Shown piece by piece: positions 1 through 12,441 of a stretch of 64,000 nucleotides of DNA. Both the position numbers and the translations under genes were made by a program. The notes under the pieces are model-generated. The model searched no databases and was not told the DNA's origin. It saw only the letters and a list, made by a program, of their open reading frames with translations. The stretch comes from Allacma fusca (lineage: Eukaryota; Arthropoda; Collembola; Symphypleona; Sminthuridae). Location: assembly GCA_947179485.1 (NCBI GenBank), contig OX359250.1, positions 34,936,783-35,000,782 of the forward strand, read 5' to 3'. The first letter of the stretch is position 1, and the number at the start of each line of letters is the position of its first letter.

Positions 1-2898
1 GCAAATTGAAACTGCAAAAAGTGTATTGCAATTTTATATTGCAGAACTGAACTTGCAATTAAAAACTTAAAAACCGAAATAGCAATTTAAAATTGCGAAA
101 CTAAAATTGCAATTTGAAACTGGAAAACTTTAAATCGTAAACTGCAAAACTGAAAATGCATTTTGAAACTGAAAATGCATTATGAAACTGTAAAACTGAA
201 AATGCATTTTGAAACTGAAAAACTGAAAATGCATTTTGAAACTGAAAAACTGAAACTGCATTTTCAAACTGAAAAACTGAAAATGCATTTTGAAAATGCA
301 AAACTCAAATTGCATCTTGCAAATGCAAATCTCAAATTGCAATTTAAAACTGGAAAACTGAAAATACATTTTGAATTTGGAAAACTAAAATTGGAATTGG
401 CAAAACCAAAATCAAAATTACAACTTAAAACTGCAAAACTAAAACTGCAAAACTGAAATTGCAATTTGAAACTGCAAAACTGAAATTGCAATTTGAAACT
501 GCAAAACTGAAATTGCAATTTAAAACTGGAAAACTGATAATGCACTTTGAATATCTGATTCCAATTGGAAACGACAAAATTTAAATTGCAACGTGAGATT
601 GCAAACCTGAAACTGCAATTGGAAACTGCATAACTTTAAATGCATTTTGAAACTGAAAAACTGAAATTGCATTTTGAATTTGGAAAACTCAAATTCCAAT
701 TTGAAACTGCAAAACTCAAATTGCAATTTAAAACTGCAAACCTCCAATTGCAATTGGAAACGGCAAAACCGAAATAGCAGTTTAAAATTGCGAAACTAAA
801 ATGGCAATTTGAAACTGTAAATGAAATTTAAATCGTAAGTGCAAAACTGAAAATGCATTTTGAAACTGAAAAACTGAAAATGCATTTTGAAACTGAAAAA
901 CTGAAAATGCATTTTGAAACTGTAAAACTGAAAATGCATTTTGTAACTGAAAAACTGAAAATGCATTTTGAAACTGAAAAACTGAAAATGCATTTTCAAA
1001 CTGAAAAACTGAAAATGCATTTTGAAAATGCAACTTAATTGCATTTTGAAAATGCAAAACTCAAATTGCAATTTAAAACTGGAAAACTGAAAATACATTT
1101 TGAATTTGGAAAACTAAAATTGGAATTGACAAAACCAAAATCAAAATTACAACTTAAAACTGCAAAACTAAAACTGCAAAACTGAAATTGCAATTTGAAA
1201 CTGCAAAACTGAAATTGCAATTTAAAACTGGAAAACTGATAATGCACTTTGAATATCTGATTCCAATTGGAAACGACAAAATTTAAATTGCAACGTGAGA
1301 TTGCAAACCTGAAACTGCAATTGGAAACTGCATAACTTTAAATGCATTTTGAAACTGAAAAACTGAAATTGCATTTTGAATTTGGAAAACTCAAATTCCA
1401 ATTTGAAACTGCAAAACTCAAATTGCAATTTAAAACTGCAAACCTCAAATTGCAATTGGAAACGGCAAAACCGAAATAGCAGTTTAAAATTGCGAAACTA
1501 AAATGGCAATTTGAAACTGTAAATGAAATTTAAATCGTAAGTGCAAAACTGAAAATACATTTTGAAACTGAAAAACTGAAAATGCATTTTGAAACTGAAA
1601 AACTGAAAATGCATTTTGAAACTGTAAAACTGAAAATGCATTTTGTAACTGAAAAACTGAAAATGCATTTTGAAACTGAAAAACTGAAAATGTATTTTCA
1701 AACTGAAAAACTGAAAATGCATTTTGAAAATGCAAAACTCAAATTGCATTTTGAAAATGCAAAACTGAAAATGCATTTTGAAACTAAAAATTCATTTTGA
1801 ACCCGAAAAACTGAAAATGCATTTTGAAACTGAAAAACTGAAAATGCATTTTGAAACTGCAAAACTGAAAATGCATTTTGAAAATGAAAAACTGAAAATG
1901 CATTTTGAAACTAAAAAACTGAAAATGCATTTTGAACCCGACAAACAAAAGATGGAATTAAAAACTCGTTTTAAACCACAAATTTAAACGTGTATTCAAA
2001 AGCGATAAAGACGTTACTGCAAATTGAAACTGCAAAAAGTGTATTGCAATTTTATATTGCAGAACTGAACTTGCAATTAAAAACTTAAAAACCGAAATAG
2101 CAATTTAAAATTGCGAAACTAAAATTGCAATTTGAAACTGGAAAACTTTAAATCGTAAACTGCAAAACTGAAAATGCATTTTGAAACTGAAAATGCATTA
2201 TGAAACTGTAAAACTGAAAATGCATTTTGAAACTGAAAAACTGAAAATGCATTTTGAAACTGAAAAACTGAAACTGCATTTTCAAACTGAAAAACTGAAA
2301 ATGCATTTTGAAAATGCAAAACTCAAATTGCATCTTGCAAATGCAAATCTCAAATTGCAATTTAAAACTGGAAAACTGAAAATACATTTTGAATTTGGAA
2401 AACTAAAATTGGAATTGGCAAAACCAAAATCAAAATTACAACTTAAAACTGCAAAACTAAAACTGCAAAACTGAAATTGCAATTTGAAACTGCAAAACTG
2501 AAATTGCAATTTGAAACTGCAAAACTGAAATTGCAATTTAAAACTGGAAAACTGATAATGCACTTTGAATATCTGATTCCAATTGGAAACGACAAAATTT
2601 AAATTGCAACGTGAGATTGCAAACCTGAAACTGCAATTGGAAACTGCATAACTTTAAATGCATTTTGAAACTGAAAAACTGAAATTGCATTTTGAATTTG
2701 GAAAACTCAAATTCCAATTTGAAACTGCAAAACTCAAATTGCAATTTAAAACTGCAAACCTCAAATTGCAATTGGAAACGGCAAAACCGAAATAGCAGTT
2801 TAAAATTGCGAAACTAAAATGGCAATTTGAAACTGTAAATGAAATTTAAATCGTAAGTGCAAAACTGAAAATGCATTTTGAAACTGCAAAACTGAAAA
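1..2898 (+). repeat. 2,018-bp higher-order duplication in the satellite
   Basis: The sequence from 1 to about 880 recurs at 2,019 to about 2,898 with almost no change, an offset of 2,018 bp. This includes the irregular features (the TTATATTGCAGAACTG stretch near 50 and 2,070, and the double AAAATGCATT block near 165-185 and 2,185-2,200). After about 2,898 the copies diverge in which 27-bp variants follow. Further partial copies of the same leader start near 3,855 and 4,525. This is a higher-order repeat produced by unequal exchange or amplification. Confidence 0.9.
340..1780 (+). repeat. 702-bp internal duplication (26 satellite units)
   Basis: A block around 520-870 recurs at 1,222-1,570 with an offset of 702 bp, exactly 26 x 27. 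Further left the offset is 729 bp (344 versus 1,073), meaning one 27-bp unit was gained or lost between the copies. The offset being an exact multiple of the unit shows that exchange happened in register between units. Confidence 0.85.
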
Positions 2899-3759
2899 TG
2901 CATTTTGAAACTAAAAAACTGAAAATGCATTTTGAAACTGAAAAACTGAAAATGCATTTTGAAACTGAAAAACTGAAAATGCATTTTGAAAATGCAAAAC
3001 TGAACATGCATTTTGAAACTGAAAAACTGAAAATGCATTTTGAAAATGCAAAACTCAAATTGCAATTTTAAAGTGCAAAACTGAAATTTAAATCGTAAAC
3101 TGCAAAACTGAAAATGAATTTGGAACGGAAAATGCATTTTGAAACTGAAAATTCATTTTGAACCCGAAAAACTGAAAATGCATTTTGAAACTGAAAAACT
3201 GAAAATGCATTTTGAAACTGAAAAACTGAAAATGCATTTTTAAAGTGCAAAACTGAAATTGCAATTTTAAACAGCAAAACTGAAATAACATTTAAAAACT
3301 GCAAAACTCAAATTGCTATATTAAAATGTAAACTGAAATATCAATTTAAACATAAATTTGAAGCTGCAATTAAAAAGTATTATTTAAACCATAAATTTTA
3401 ACGTTAATTCAAAACCGCAAAACGTTTATTGCAATTATAAACTGCAAAACTAAAATTGTTACTTAAACACAAATTTGAAGCCGCAATTATAAACTGTCAT
3501 TTTAAACCACAAATTTAAACGTCAATTCAAAACCTATAAAAAGGTTACTGCATATTGAAACTGCAAAACTGAACTTGCAATTTGAAACTGCAAAACTGAA
3601 ATTGCAATTTGAAACTGAAAAACAAAAAATACAATTTGAAACTGAAAAACTGAAAATGCATTTTGAATTTGGAAAACTGAAACTGCAATTTAAAACTGCA
3701 AAACTGAAATTGCAATTTTAAAATGCAAAACTGAAATTGCAATTTAAAACTGCAAAACT

Positions 3760-3860
3760 GAAATTGTATATTAAACACAAATTTGAAGATGGAATTGAAA
3801 ACTCGTTTTAAACCACAAATTTAAATGTGTATTCAAAAGCGATAAAATCGTTACTGCATA
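3760..3860 (+). repeat. Linker module between higher-order satellite repeats (example copy)
   Basis: A non-27-bp spacer recurs between satellite blocks: AAACACAAATTTGAAG, then TTTTAAACCACAAATTTAAA, then CAATTCAAAACCTATAAAAA (or a variant), then GGTTACTGCATATTGAAACTG. Copies end near 2,020, 3,550, 3,860, 4,530, 6,780, 7,330, 10,095, 10,480, 10,955, 11,505 and 15,410, with diverged ones near 15,935, 16,210 and 16,850. It marks the joints of the higher-order structure and is the least 27-bp-like part of the array. Confidence 0.75.
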
Positions 3861-6800
3861 TTGAAACTGCAAAAAGTTTATTGCAATTTTATATTGCAGA
3901 ACTGAACTTGCAATTAAAAACTTAAAAACCGAAATAGCAATTTAAAATTGCGAAACTAAAATTGCAATTTGAAACTGGAAAACTTTAAATCGTAAACTGC
4001 AAAACTGAAAATGCATTTTGAAACTGAAAATGCATTATGAAACTGTAAAACTGAAAATGCATTTTGAAACTGAAAAACTAAAAATGCATTTTGAATTTGG
4101 AAAACTGAAACTGCAATTTAAAACTGCAAAACTCAAATTGCAATTTGAAACTGCAAAACTCAAATTGCAATTGAAAACGGCAAAACCGAAATAGCAATTT
4201 AAAATTGCGAAACTAATATTGCAATTTGAAACTGGACAACTGAAATTTAAATCGTAAACTGTAAAACTGAAAATGCATTTTGAAACTGAACAACTGAAAA
4301 TGCATTTTGAAACTGAAAAACTGAAAATGCATTTTGAAACTGAAAAACTGAAAATGCATTTTAAAACTGAAAAACCGAAAATGCATTTTGAAAATGCAAA
4401 ACTGAAATTGCAATTTAAAACTGCAAAACTGAAATTGTATATTAAACACAAATTTGAAGATGGAATGAAAAACTCGTTTTAAACCACAAATTTAAATGTG
4501 TATTCAAAAGCGATAAAAACGTTACTGCATATTGAAACTGCAAAAAGTTTATTGCAGTTTTATATTGCAGAACTGAACTTGCAATTAAAAACTTAAAAAC
4601 CGAAATAGCAATTTAAAATTGCGAAACTAAAATTGCAATTTGAAACTGGAAAACTTTAAATCATTAACTGCAAAACTGAAAATTCATTTTGAAACTGAAA
4701 ATGCATTATGAAACTGTAAAACTGAAAATGCATTTTGAAACTGAAAAACTGAAAATGCATTTTGAAACTGATAAACTGAAAATGCATTTTTAAAATGCAA
4801 AACTCAAATTGCATTTTGAAAATGCAAAACTCAAATTGCAATTTAAAACTGGAAAACTGAAAATACATTTTGAATTTGGAAAACTAAAATTGGAATTGGC
4901 AAAACCAAAATTAAAAGTACAACTTAAAACTGCAGAACAAAAATTGCAATTAGAAACAGCAAAACTGAAATTAAAATTTGAAACTGCAAAACTGAAATTG
5001 CAATTTGAAACTGGAAAACTGAAAATGCATTTTGAATTTGAAAAACTAAAATTGCAATTTGAAACTGCAAAACTCAAATTGCAATTTGAAACTGCAAAAC
5101 TCAAATTGCAATTTGAAACTGCAAAACTCAAATTGCAATTGAAAACGGCAAAACCGAAATAGCAATTTAAAATTGCGAAACTAATATTGCAATTTGAAAC
5201 TGGACAACTGAAATTTAAATCGTAAACTGTAAAACTGAAAATGCATTTTGAAACTGAAAAACTGAAAATGCATTTTGAAACTGAAAAACTGAAAATGCAT
5301 TTTGAAACTGAAAAACTGAAAATGCATTTTGAAACTGAAAAACCGAAAATGCATTTTGAAAATGCAAAACTCAAATTGATATTTAAAACTGGAAAACTGA
5401 AAAAGCATTTTGAATTTGGAAAACTAAAATTGGAATTGGCAAAACCAAAATTAAAAGTACAACTTAAAACTGCAGAACAAAAATTGCAATTAGAAACAGC
5501 AAAACTGAAATTAAAATTTGAAACTGCAAAACTGAAATTGCAATTTGAAACTGGAAAACTGATAATGCACTTTGAAACTCTGATTCCATTTGGAAACGAA
5601 CAAATTTAAATTGCAACGTGAGATTGCAAACCTGAAACTGCAGTTGGAAACTGCAAAACTTTAAATGCATTTTGAAACTGAAAAACTTTAATTGCATTTT
5701 GAATTTGGAAAACTCAAATTCCAATTTGAAACTGCAAAACTCAAATTGCAATTTAAAACTGCAAACCTCAAATTGCAATTGGAAACGGCAAAACCGAAAT
5801 AGCAATTTAAAACTGCAAACCTCAAATTGCAATTGGAAACGGCAAAACCGAAATAGCGGTTTAAAATTGCGAAACTAAAATGGCAATTTGAAACTGTAAA
5901 TGAAATTTAAATCGTAAACTGCAAAACTGAAAACGCATTTTGAAACTAAAAAACTAAAAATCCATTTTGAAACTGAAAAACTGAAAATGCATTTTGAAAC
6001 TGAAAAACTGAGAATGCATTTTGAAACTGAAAAACTGAAAATGCATTTTGAAACTGAAAAACTGAAAATGCATTTTGAAACTGAAAAACTGAAAATGTAT
6101 TTTATAACTGAAAAACTGAAAATGCATTTTATGACTGAAAAACTGAAAATGCATTTTATGACTGAAAAACTGAAAATGCATTTTGAAAATGAAAAACTGA
6201 AAATGCATTTTGAAAATGAAAAACTGAAAATGCATTTTGAAAATGAAAAACTGAAAATGCATTTTGAAAATGAAAAACTGAAAATGCATTTTAAAACTGA
6301 AAAACTGAAAATGCAAAACTCAAACTGCAATTTTAAAGTGCAAAACTGAAATTCCACTTTTTAACAGCAAAACTGAAATTGCAATTTGAAACTGCAAAAC
6401 TGAAATAACAATTCAAAATTGCGAAACTGAAATTGCAATTTTAAAATGCGAAACTGAAATGGGAATTTAAACATAAATTTGAAGCTGCAATTAAAAAGTT
6501 TTATCTAAACGTCAAATTTAAATGTCAATTCATAACCGCAAAAAGTTTATCGCAATTTGAAACTGCAAAACTGAATTGCAATCGGAAACTGCAAAACCGA
6601 AATAGATATATGAAGCTGCACAACCGAAATAGCAATTTGAAACTGCAAAACTGAAACTGCAATTTAAAACTGCAAAACTGAAATTGTATATTAAACACAA
6701 ATTTGAAGCCCCAATTAAAAACTGTCATTTAAACCACAAATTTAAACGTCAATTCAAAGCCTATAAAAACGTTACTGTATATTGAAACTGCAAAACTGAA

Positions 6801-7440
6801 CTTGTAAATTGAAACGGCAAAAAACGAAATAGCAATTTGAAATTGCGAAACTAAAATTGCAATTTGAAACTGGAAAACTGAAATTTAAATCGAAAACGGC
6901 AAAACTGAAATTTATATCGTAAACTGCAAAACTGAAAATGCATTTTGAATCTGAAAATTGGAAAATGCATTTTGAAACTGAAAATCTAAATAAGCATTTT
7001 GAAACTGAAAAACTGAAAATGCATTTTGAACCCGAAAAACTGAAAATGCATTTTGAAACTGAAAAACTGAAAATGCATTTTGAAACTGAAAAACTGAAAA
7101 TGCATTTTGAAAATGCAAAACTGAAAATGCATTTTGAAAATGCAAAACTCAAATTGCAATTTTAAAGTGCAAAACTGAAATTGCAATTTTAAACAGCAAA
7201 ACTGAAATTGCAATTTAAAACCGCAAAACTGAAATTGTATATTAAACACAAATTTGAAGCCGCAATTAAAAACTATCATTTTACACCACAAAGTTAAACG
7301 TCAATTCAAAACCTATAAAACGGTTACTGAAAATTGAAACTGCAAAACTGAACTTGCAATTGGAAACGGCAAAACCGAAATAGCAATTTAAAATTGCGAA
7401 ACTAAAATTGCAATTTGAAACTGGAAAACTGAAATTTAAA

Positions 7441-8222
7441 TCCTTGGTAGCAAACAGCATAGTCACACTTTTTTTTCGTCCGCGACTTTTTCTCAAGTTT
7501 TGAGTGTGGGCGAAAAACTGATTAATCCTTACGAAATACGAGTGAAAGGTGGAGAGGAGCTGGCTACACGATAGTGGATACAAATCAAAGGAGGTGACTG
7601 ACGGGAGCCAGGAGAGAACTCCGGAAAAACCCTAAAAAATTAAGAGACACGAGGCAGTGTATGTACATACACAATAAGGATAGCAACTTCAAGGAGGGAA
7701 AAACTAAAAAGCTAGCAGCTAAGTCCAAATTTTTTTCATACAAGTATACGTGGGGCCTGGCACTGTTTTCTTATACCTGTATTTGTTAACCGTGAGATAC
7801 TAGCACCTTGGATTATTGTCTACACAGGTCAGGAGTCTAACAGCAATGGGTTCTTACGACTTCAGCAATGTAAAGGACTTTCAGGGTTTGGGACTAGCAC
7901 TTCAATCTATTATATTACCTATTGATGTAAAGGTTACCCAAACACAGGATCAAATTAACCAGTTCATGATGCAGTACAACATTAAAAGTGCTGAAGTAGA
8001 TGCTAAGCTTCAGGATGCGGAAACTAGAATTTACAACTTGGAGAACACGGTCTCAAAGCAGCAGAAAGTCATTGAAAGATTGGAAAGAACAGAGCTACAG
8101 TCATCAATTATAATCTACGGGGTTCCAATTGACAAGACACCTACGGCAGATGCAGAACTCCTGATTAAAGGGAAAATGGGCCTAGATACAGTAGGCATCT
8201 GTGACGCCAAGAGACTTCCAAT
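7441..8222 (+). mobile_element. LINE-like 5' segment captured in the satellite, copy 1
   Basis: Non-satellite island of about 780 bp inside the array. The left edge is where the satellite word GAAATTTAAATCC gives way to TTGGTAGCAAACAGC. The right edge is near 8,222, where the satellite word GGAAACGGCAAAAAACG resumes. The first 400 bp look like an untranslated leader and the rest holds the open frame described separately. A 5'-retaining, 3'-truncated fragment is unusual, since LINE insertions normally lose their 5' end. The 3' part was therefore probably removed by later rearrangement. The LINE assignment rests on the protein layout only. Confidence 0.6.
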
Positions 8223-8277
8223 CGGAGTAATTGGAAACGGCAAAAAACGAAATAGCAATTTGAAATTGCGAAACTAA
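7846..8277 (+). pseudogene. Truncated coiled-coil protein resembling LINE ORF1p, copy 1
   Basis: Open frame from the ATG at 7,846 (MGSYDFSNVKDF). An in-frame TTG upstream at 7,816 is not a credible eukaryotic start. Residues about 30-95 are heptad-like and charged (QDAETRIYNLENTVSKQQKV), followed by RTELQSSIIIYGVP. That layout, a coiled coil followed by a short hydrophobic beta strand with GVP or GIP, is typical of the coiled-coil/RRM ORF1 proteins of non-LTR retrotransposons. The authentic reading ends near residue 125 (KRLPIG) where satellite begins; the last 18 or so codons are satellite-encoded. No reverse transcriptase is attached, so it is a fragment. It could instead be part of another coiled-coil gene. 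Confidence 0.55.
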
Positions 8278-10831
8278 AATTGCAATTTGAAACTGGAAAA
8301 CTGAAATTTAAATCGAAAACGGCAAAACTTAAATTTACATCGTAAACTGCAAAACTGAAAATGCATTTTGAATCTGAAAAATGGAAAATGCATTTTGAAA
8401 CTGAAAATCTAAATAAGCATTTTGAAACTGCAAAACTCAAATTGCAATTTTAAAATGCTAAACTAAAATTGCAATTTTAAACAGCAAAACTGAAATAACA
8501 AATCAAAACTGCAAAACTGTAATTGCAATTTTAAAATGCAAAACTGAAATTGCAATTTAAAACTTCAAAACTGAACTAGCAATATGAAATTGCAAAACCG
8601 AAAAGCAATTTGGAACTGCGAAACTTAAATTGCAATTTGAAACTGCAAAACTCAAATTGCAATTTTAAAGTGTAAAACTGAAATTGCAATTTTAAACTGG
8701 AAAACTGAAACTTAAATCGTAAACTGCAAACCTAGAAATGCATTTTGAAACTGCAAAACTGAAAATGCATTTTGAAATTGACAAACTGAATATGCATTTT
8801 GAAACTGAAAATCTGAATAAGCATTTTTAAACTGCAAAACTCAAATTGCAATTTTAAAAAGAAAAACTGAAATAACAAATCAAAACTGCAAAACTGTAAT
8901 TGCAATTTGAAAATGCAAAACTGAAATTGCAATTTAAAACTTCAAAACTGAACTAGCAATATGAAACTGCAAAACCGAAACAGCAATTTGGAACTGCGAA
9001 ACTGTAATGGCAATTTCTAACTGCAAAACTGAATATGCGTTTTGAAACTGAAAATGCATTTTGAAACTGGAATAAAATTGCAATTCAAAACTAACAACTA
9101 AAATTGCAATTTTAAAATGCAATTTGAAACTTCAAAACTGAGACTGCAATTTAAAAACTGCAAAACTCAAGTTTCAATTTTAATGTGCAAAACTGAAATT
9201 GCAATTTTAAACAGTAAAAATGAAATAACAATTCAAAACTGAAAAACTCAAATTGCATTTTTTAAAAGAAAAACTGAAATGGAAATTTAAACATAAATTT
9301 GAAGGTGCATTTATAAACTTTTATTTAAACCATAAATTTAAACGTCAATTCTTAACCGCAAAAGTTTATTGCAATTTGAAACTGCAAAACTGAAATTGCA
9401 ATCGGAAACTGCAAAACCGAAATGGATATATGAAGCTGCACAACCGAAATAGCAATTTGAAACTGCAAAACTGAAACTGCAATTTAAAACTGCAAAAATG
9501 AAATTGCAATTTTAAATTGCAAAACTGAAATTGCAATTTAAAACAGCAAAATTAAAATGCAATTAAAAACGGCAAAACTGAGACTGCAATTTAAAACTGC
9601 AAAACTCAAGTTGCAATTTTAAAGTGCAAAACTGAAATATCAATTTAAACAGCAAAACTGAAATAACAATTCAAAACTGCAAAACTCAAATTGCATTTTT
9701 AAAAGCAAAACTGAAATGGCAATTTAAACATAAATTTGAAGCTGCAATTAAAAAGTTTGATTTAAACCATAAATTTAAACGTCAATTCAAAACCTCAAAA
9801 AGTTTATTGCAATTTGAAACTGCAAAACTGAAACTGCAATCGGAAACTGCAAAACCTTAATAGATATATGAAGCTGCACAACCGAAATAGCAATTTGAAA
9901 CTGCAAAACTGAAACTGCTATTTAAAACTGCAAAACTGAAATTGGAATTTTAAAATGCAAAACTGAAATTGCAATTTAAAACTGCAAAACTGAAATTGTA
10001 TATTAAACACAAATTTGAAGGCGCAATTAAAAACTGTCATTTTAAACCACAAATTAAAACGCCAATTCAAAACCTATAAAAAGGTTACTGCATATTGAAA
10101 CTGCAAAACTGAACTTGCAATTGGAAATGGCAAAACCGAAATTTTGAAACTGAAATCATAAAAATGCAATTTGAAACTGAAAAAATGAAAAGCATTTTGA
10201 AACTGAAAAATTGAAAATCCAATTTGAAACTGGAAAACTGAAATTGCAATTTGACACACTAAAATTAAAATTGCATTTTGATGCTGCAAAACTGAAACTG
10301 CTATTTAAAACTGCAAAACTGAAAGTGGAATTTGAAACTGCAAAACTGAAACTGCAATTTAAAACTGCAAAACTGAAATTGTATTTTAAACACAAATTTG
10401 AAGCCGCAATTAAAAACTGTCATTTTAAACGACAAATTTAAACGTCAATTCAAAGCCTATAAAAAGGTTACTGCATATTGAAACTGCAAAACTGAACTTG
10501 CAATTGGAAACGGCGAAACTAAAATTGCAATTTGAAACTGGAAAACTGAAATTTAAATCGAAAACTGCAAAACTGAAATTTAAATCGTAAACTTCAAAAC
10601 TGAAAATGCATTTTGAAACTGAAAAACTGAAATTGCAATTTTAAAATGCAAAACTGAAATTGAAATTTTAAACAGCAAACTGAATTAACAATTCAAAACT
10701 GCAAAACTGAAATTGCAATTTTAAAATGCAAAACTGAAATGGAAATTTAAACATAAATTTAAAGCTGCAATTAAAAAGTTTTATTTAAACTTCAAATTTA
10801 AATATCAATTCATAACCGGAAAAAGTTTATT
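8223..10831 (+). repeat. 27-bp satellite, middle block
   Basis: Degenerate 27-bp satellite, mostly the AAATTGCAATTT form with frequent one-base changes and linkers (ends near 10,095 and 10,480). Open frames are short. A stretch near 10,140-10,290 has diverged units ending in TTTGACACACTAAAATT, a variant found again near 15,570, 16,320 and 17,045. No gene is seen. Confidence 0.9.
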
Positions 10832-11613
10832 GCAATTTAAAACTGCAAAACTGAAATTGTATATTAAACACAAATTTGAAGCCCCAATTAAAAACTGTCA
10901 TTTAAACCACAAATTTAAACGTCAATTCAAAGCCTATAAAAACGTTACTGTATATTGAAACTGCAAAACTGAACTTGTAAATTGAAACGGCAAAAAACGA
11001 AATAGCAATTTGAAATTGCGAAACTAAAATTGCAATTTGAAACTGGAAAACTGAAATTTAAATCGAAAACGGCAAAACTGAAATTTATATCGTAAACTGC
11101 AAAACTGAAAATGCATTTTGAATCTGAAAATTGGAAAATGCATTTTGAAACTGAAAATCTAAATAAGCATTTTGAAACTGAAAAACTGAAAATGCATTTT
11201 GAACCCGAAAAACTGAAAATGCATTTTGAAACTGAAAAACTGAAAATGCATTTTGAAACTGAAAAACTGAAAATGCATTTTGAAAATGCAAAACTGAAAA
11301 TGCATTTTGAAAATGCAAAACTCAAATTGCAATTTTAAAATGCAAAACTGAAATTGCAATTTTAAACAGCAAAACTGAAATTGCAATTTAAAACCGCAAA
11401 ACTGAAATTGTATATTAAACACAAATTTGAAGCCGCAATTAAAAACTATCATTTTACACCACAAAGTTAAACGTCAATTCAAAACCTATAAAACGGTTAC
11501 TGAAAATTGAAACTGCAAAACTGAACTTGCAATTGGAAACGGCAAAACCGAAATAGCAATTTAAAATTGCGAAACTAAAATTGCAATTTGAAACTGGAAA
11601 ACTGAAATTTAAA

Positions 11614-12386
11614 TCCTTGGTAGCAAACAGCATAGTCACACTTTTTTTTCGTCCGCGACTTTTTCTCAAGTTTTGAGTGTGGGCGAAAAACTGATTAATC
11701 CTTACGAAATACGAGTGAAAGGTGGAGAGGAGCTGGCTACACGATAGTGGATACAAATCAAAGGACGGGAGCCAGGAGAGAACTCCGGAAAAACCCTAAA
11801 AAATTAAGAGACACGAGGCAGTGTATGTACATACACAATAAGGATAGCAACTTCAAGGAGGGAAAAACTAAAAAGCTAGCAGCTAAGTCCAAATTTTTTT
11901 CATACAAGTATACGTGGGGCCTGGCACTGTTTTCTTATACCTGTATTTGTTAACCGTGAGATACTAGCACCTTGGATTATTGTCTACACAGGTCAGGAGT
12001 CTAACAGCAATGGGTTCTTACGACTTCAGCAATGTAAAGGACTTTCAGGGTTTGGGACTAGCACTTCAATCTATTATATTACCTATTGATGTAAAGGTTA
12101 CCCAAACACAGGATCAAATTAACCAGTTCATGATGCAGTACAACATTAAAAGTGCTGAAGTAGATGCTAAGCTTCAGGATGCGGAAACTAGAATTTACAA
12201 CTTGGAGAACACGGTCTCAAAGCAGCAGAAAGTCATTGAAAGATTGGAAAGAACAGAGCTACAGTCATCAATTATAATCTACGGGGTTCCAATTGACAAG
12301 ACACCTACGGCAGATGCAGAACTCCTGATTAAAGGGAAAATGGGCCTAGATACAGTAGGCATCTGTGACGCCAAGAGACTTCCAAT
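11614..12386 (+). mobile_element. LINE-like 5' segment captured in the satellite, copy 2
   Basis: Duplicate of the island at 7,441-8,222, carried inside the 4.17-kb duplication rather than a separate insertion, because the flanking satellite is the same. It lacks the 9 bp AGGTGACTG present in copy 1. The left and right junctions with satellite are identical in both copies, so capture and 3' truncation preceded the duplication. Confidence 0.6.
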
Positions 12387-12441
12387 CGGAGTAATTGGAA
12401 ACGGCAAAAAACGAAATAGCAATTTGAAATTGCGAAACTAA
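12010..12441 (+). pseudogene. Truncated coiled-coil protein resembling LINE ORF1p, copy 2
   Basis: Same open frame as at 7,846, starting at the ATG at 12,010 and giving the same protein across the non-satellite part (heptad region, then SSIIIYGVP, then KRLPIG). The end is again satellite-encoded. That the frame is unbroken in both copies fits a young duplication and is not evidence of function. No reverse transcriptase or endonuclease sequence follows. Confidence 0.55.

Larger units (their letters stand above)
1..7440 (+). repeat. 27-bp palindromic satellite array, left block
   Basis: Tandem array of a 27-bp unit made of a 12-bp perfect palindrome (AAAATGCATTTT or AAATTGCAATTT) and a 15-bp spacer of the form GAAACTGNAAAACTG. 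Homogeneous runs with the ATGCAT core lie near 853-1040, 1580-1960, 2870-3060, 5235-5360 and 5940-6310. TTGCAA-core runs lie near 465-520 and 4960-5130. Units are broken up by degenerate copies and by a recurring linker. Because 27 is divisible by three and the unit is stop-poor, open frames of 60-190 codons appear on both strands, all encoding the same 9-residue repeat (MHFETEKLK on the plus strand). I regard these as non-coding. The strand is strongly A-rich relative to T. The array starts before the window. Confidence 0.95.
6659..10831 (+). repeat. 4.17-kb tandem segmental duplication, copy 1
   Basis: Sequence from about 6,659 is repeated from about 10,832 with an offset of 4,173 bp up to position 7,584 and 4,164 bp after it. 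The change comes from a 9-bp difference: copy 1 has an extra AGGTGACTG near 7,590. The block includes satellite units, linkers and the LINE-like segment. The few differences seen, such as 7,167 versus 11,340 and 8,671 versus 12,835, imply a recent event. Homology with copy 2 ends near 10,290, so about 540 bp at the right of this copy has no counterpart in copy 2. Confidence 0.9.

Noticed and set aside
101..7165. Many open frames of 60-194 codons encoding repeats like MHFETEKLK (plus) or SFKMHFQFF (minus)
   Set aside because: They occur on both strands and in several frames, come from a stop-poor unit of 27 bp, start and stop wherever units degenerate, and vanish when the period becomes 28 bp. 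No promoter, splice or codon-use signal supports a protein.
7281..7583. Minus-strand 100-codon frame across the left LINE-like junction (also at 11,454-11,756)
   Set aside because: It spans the satellite/LINE junction and contains satellite-type repeats; present twice only because of the segmental duplication.
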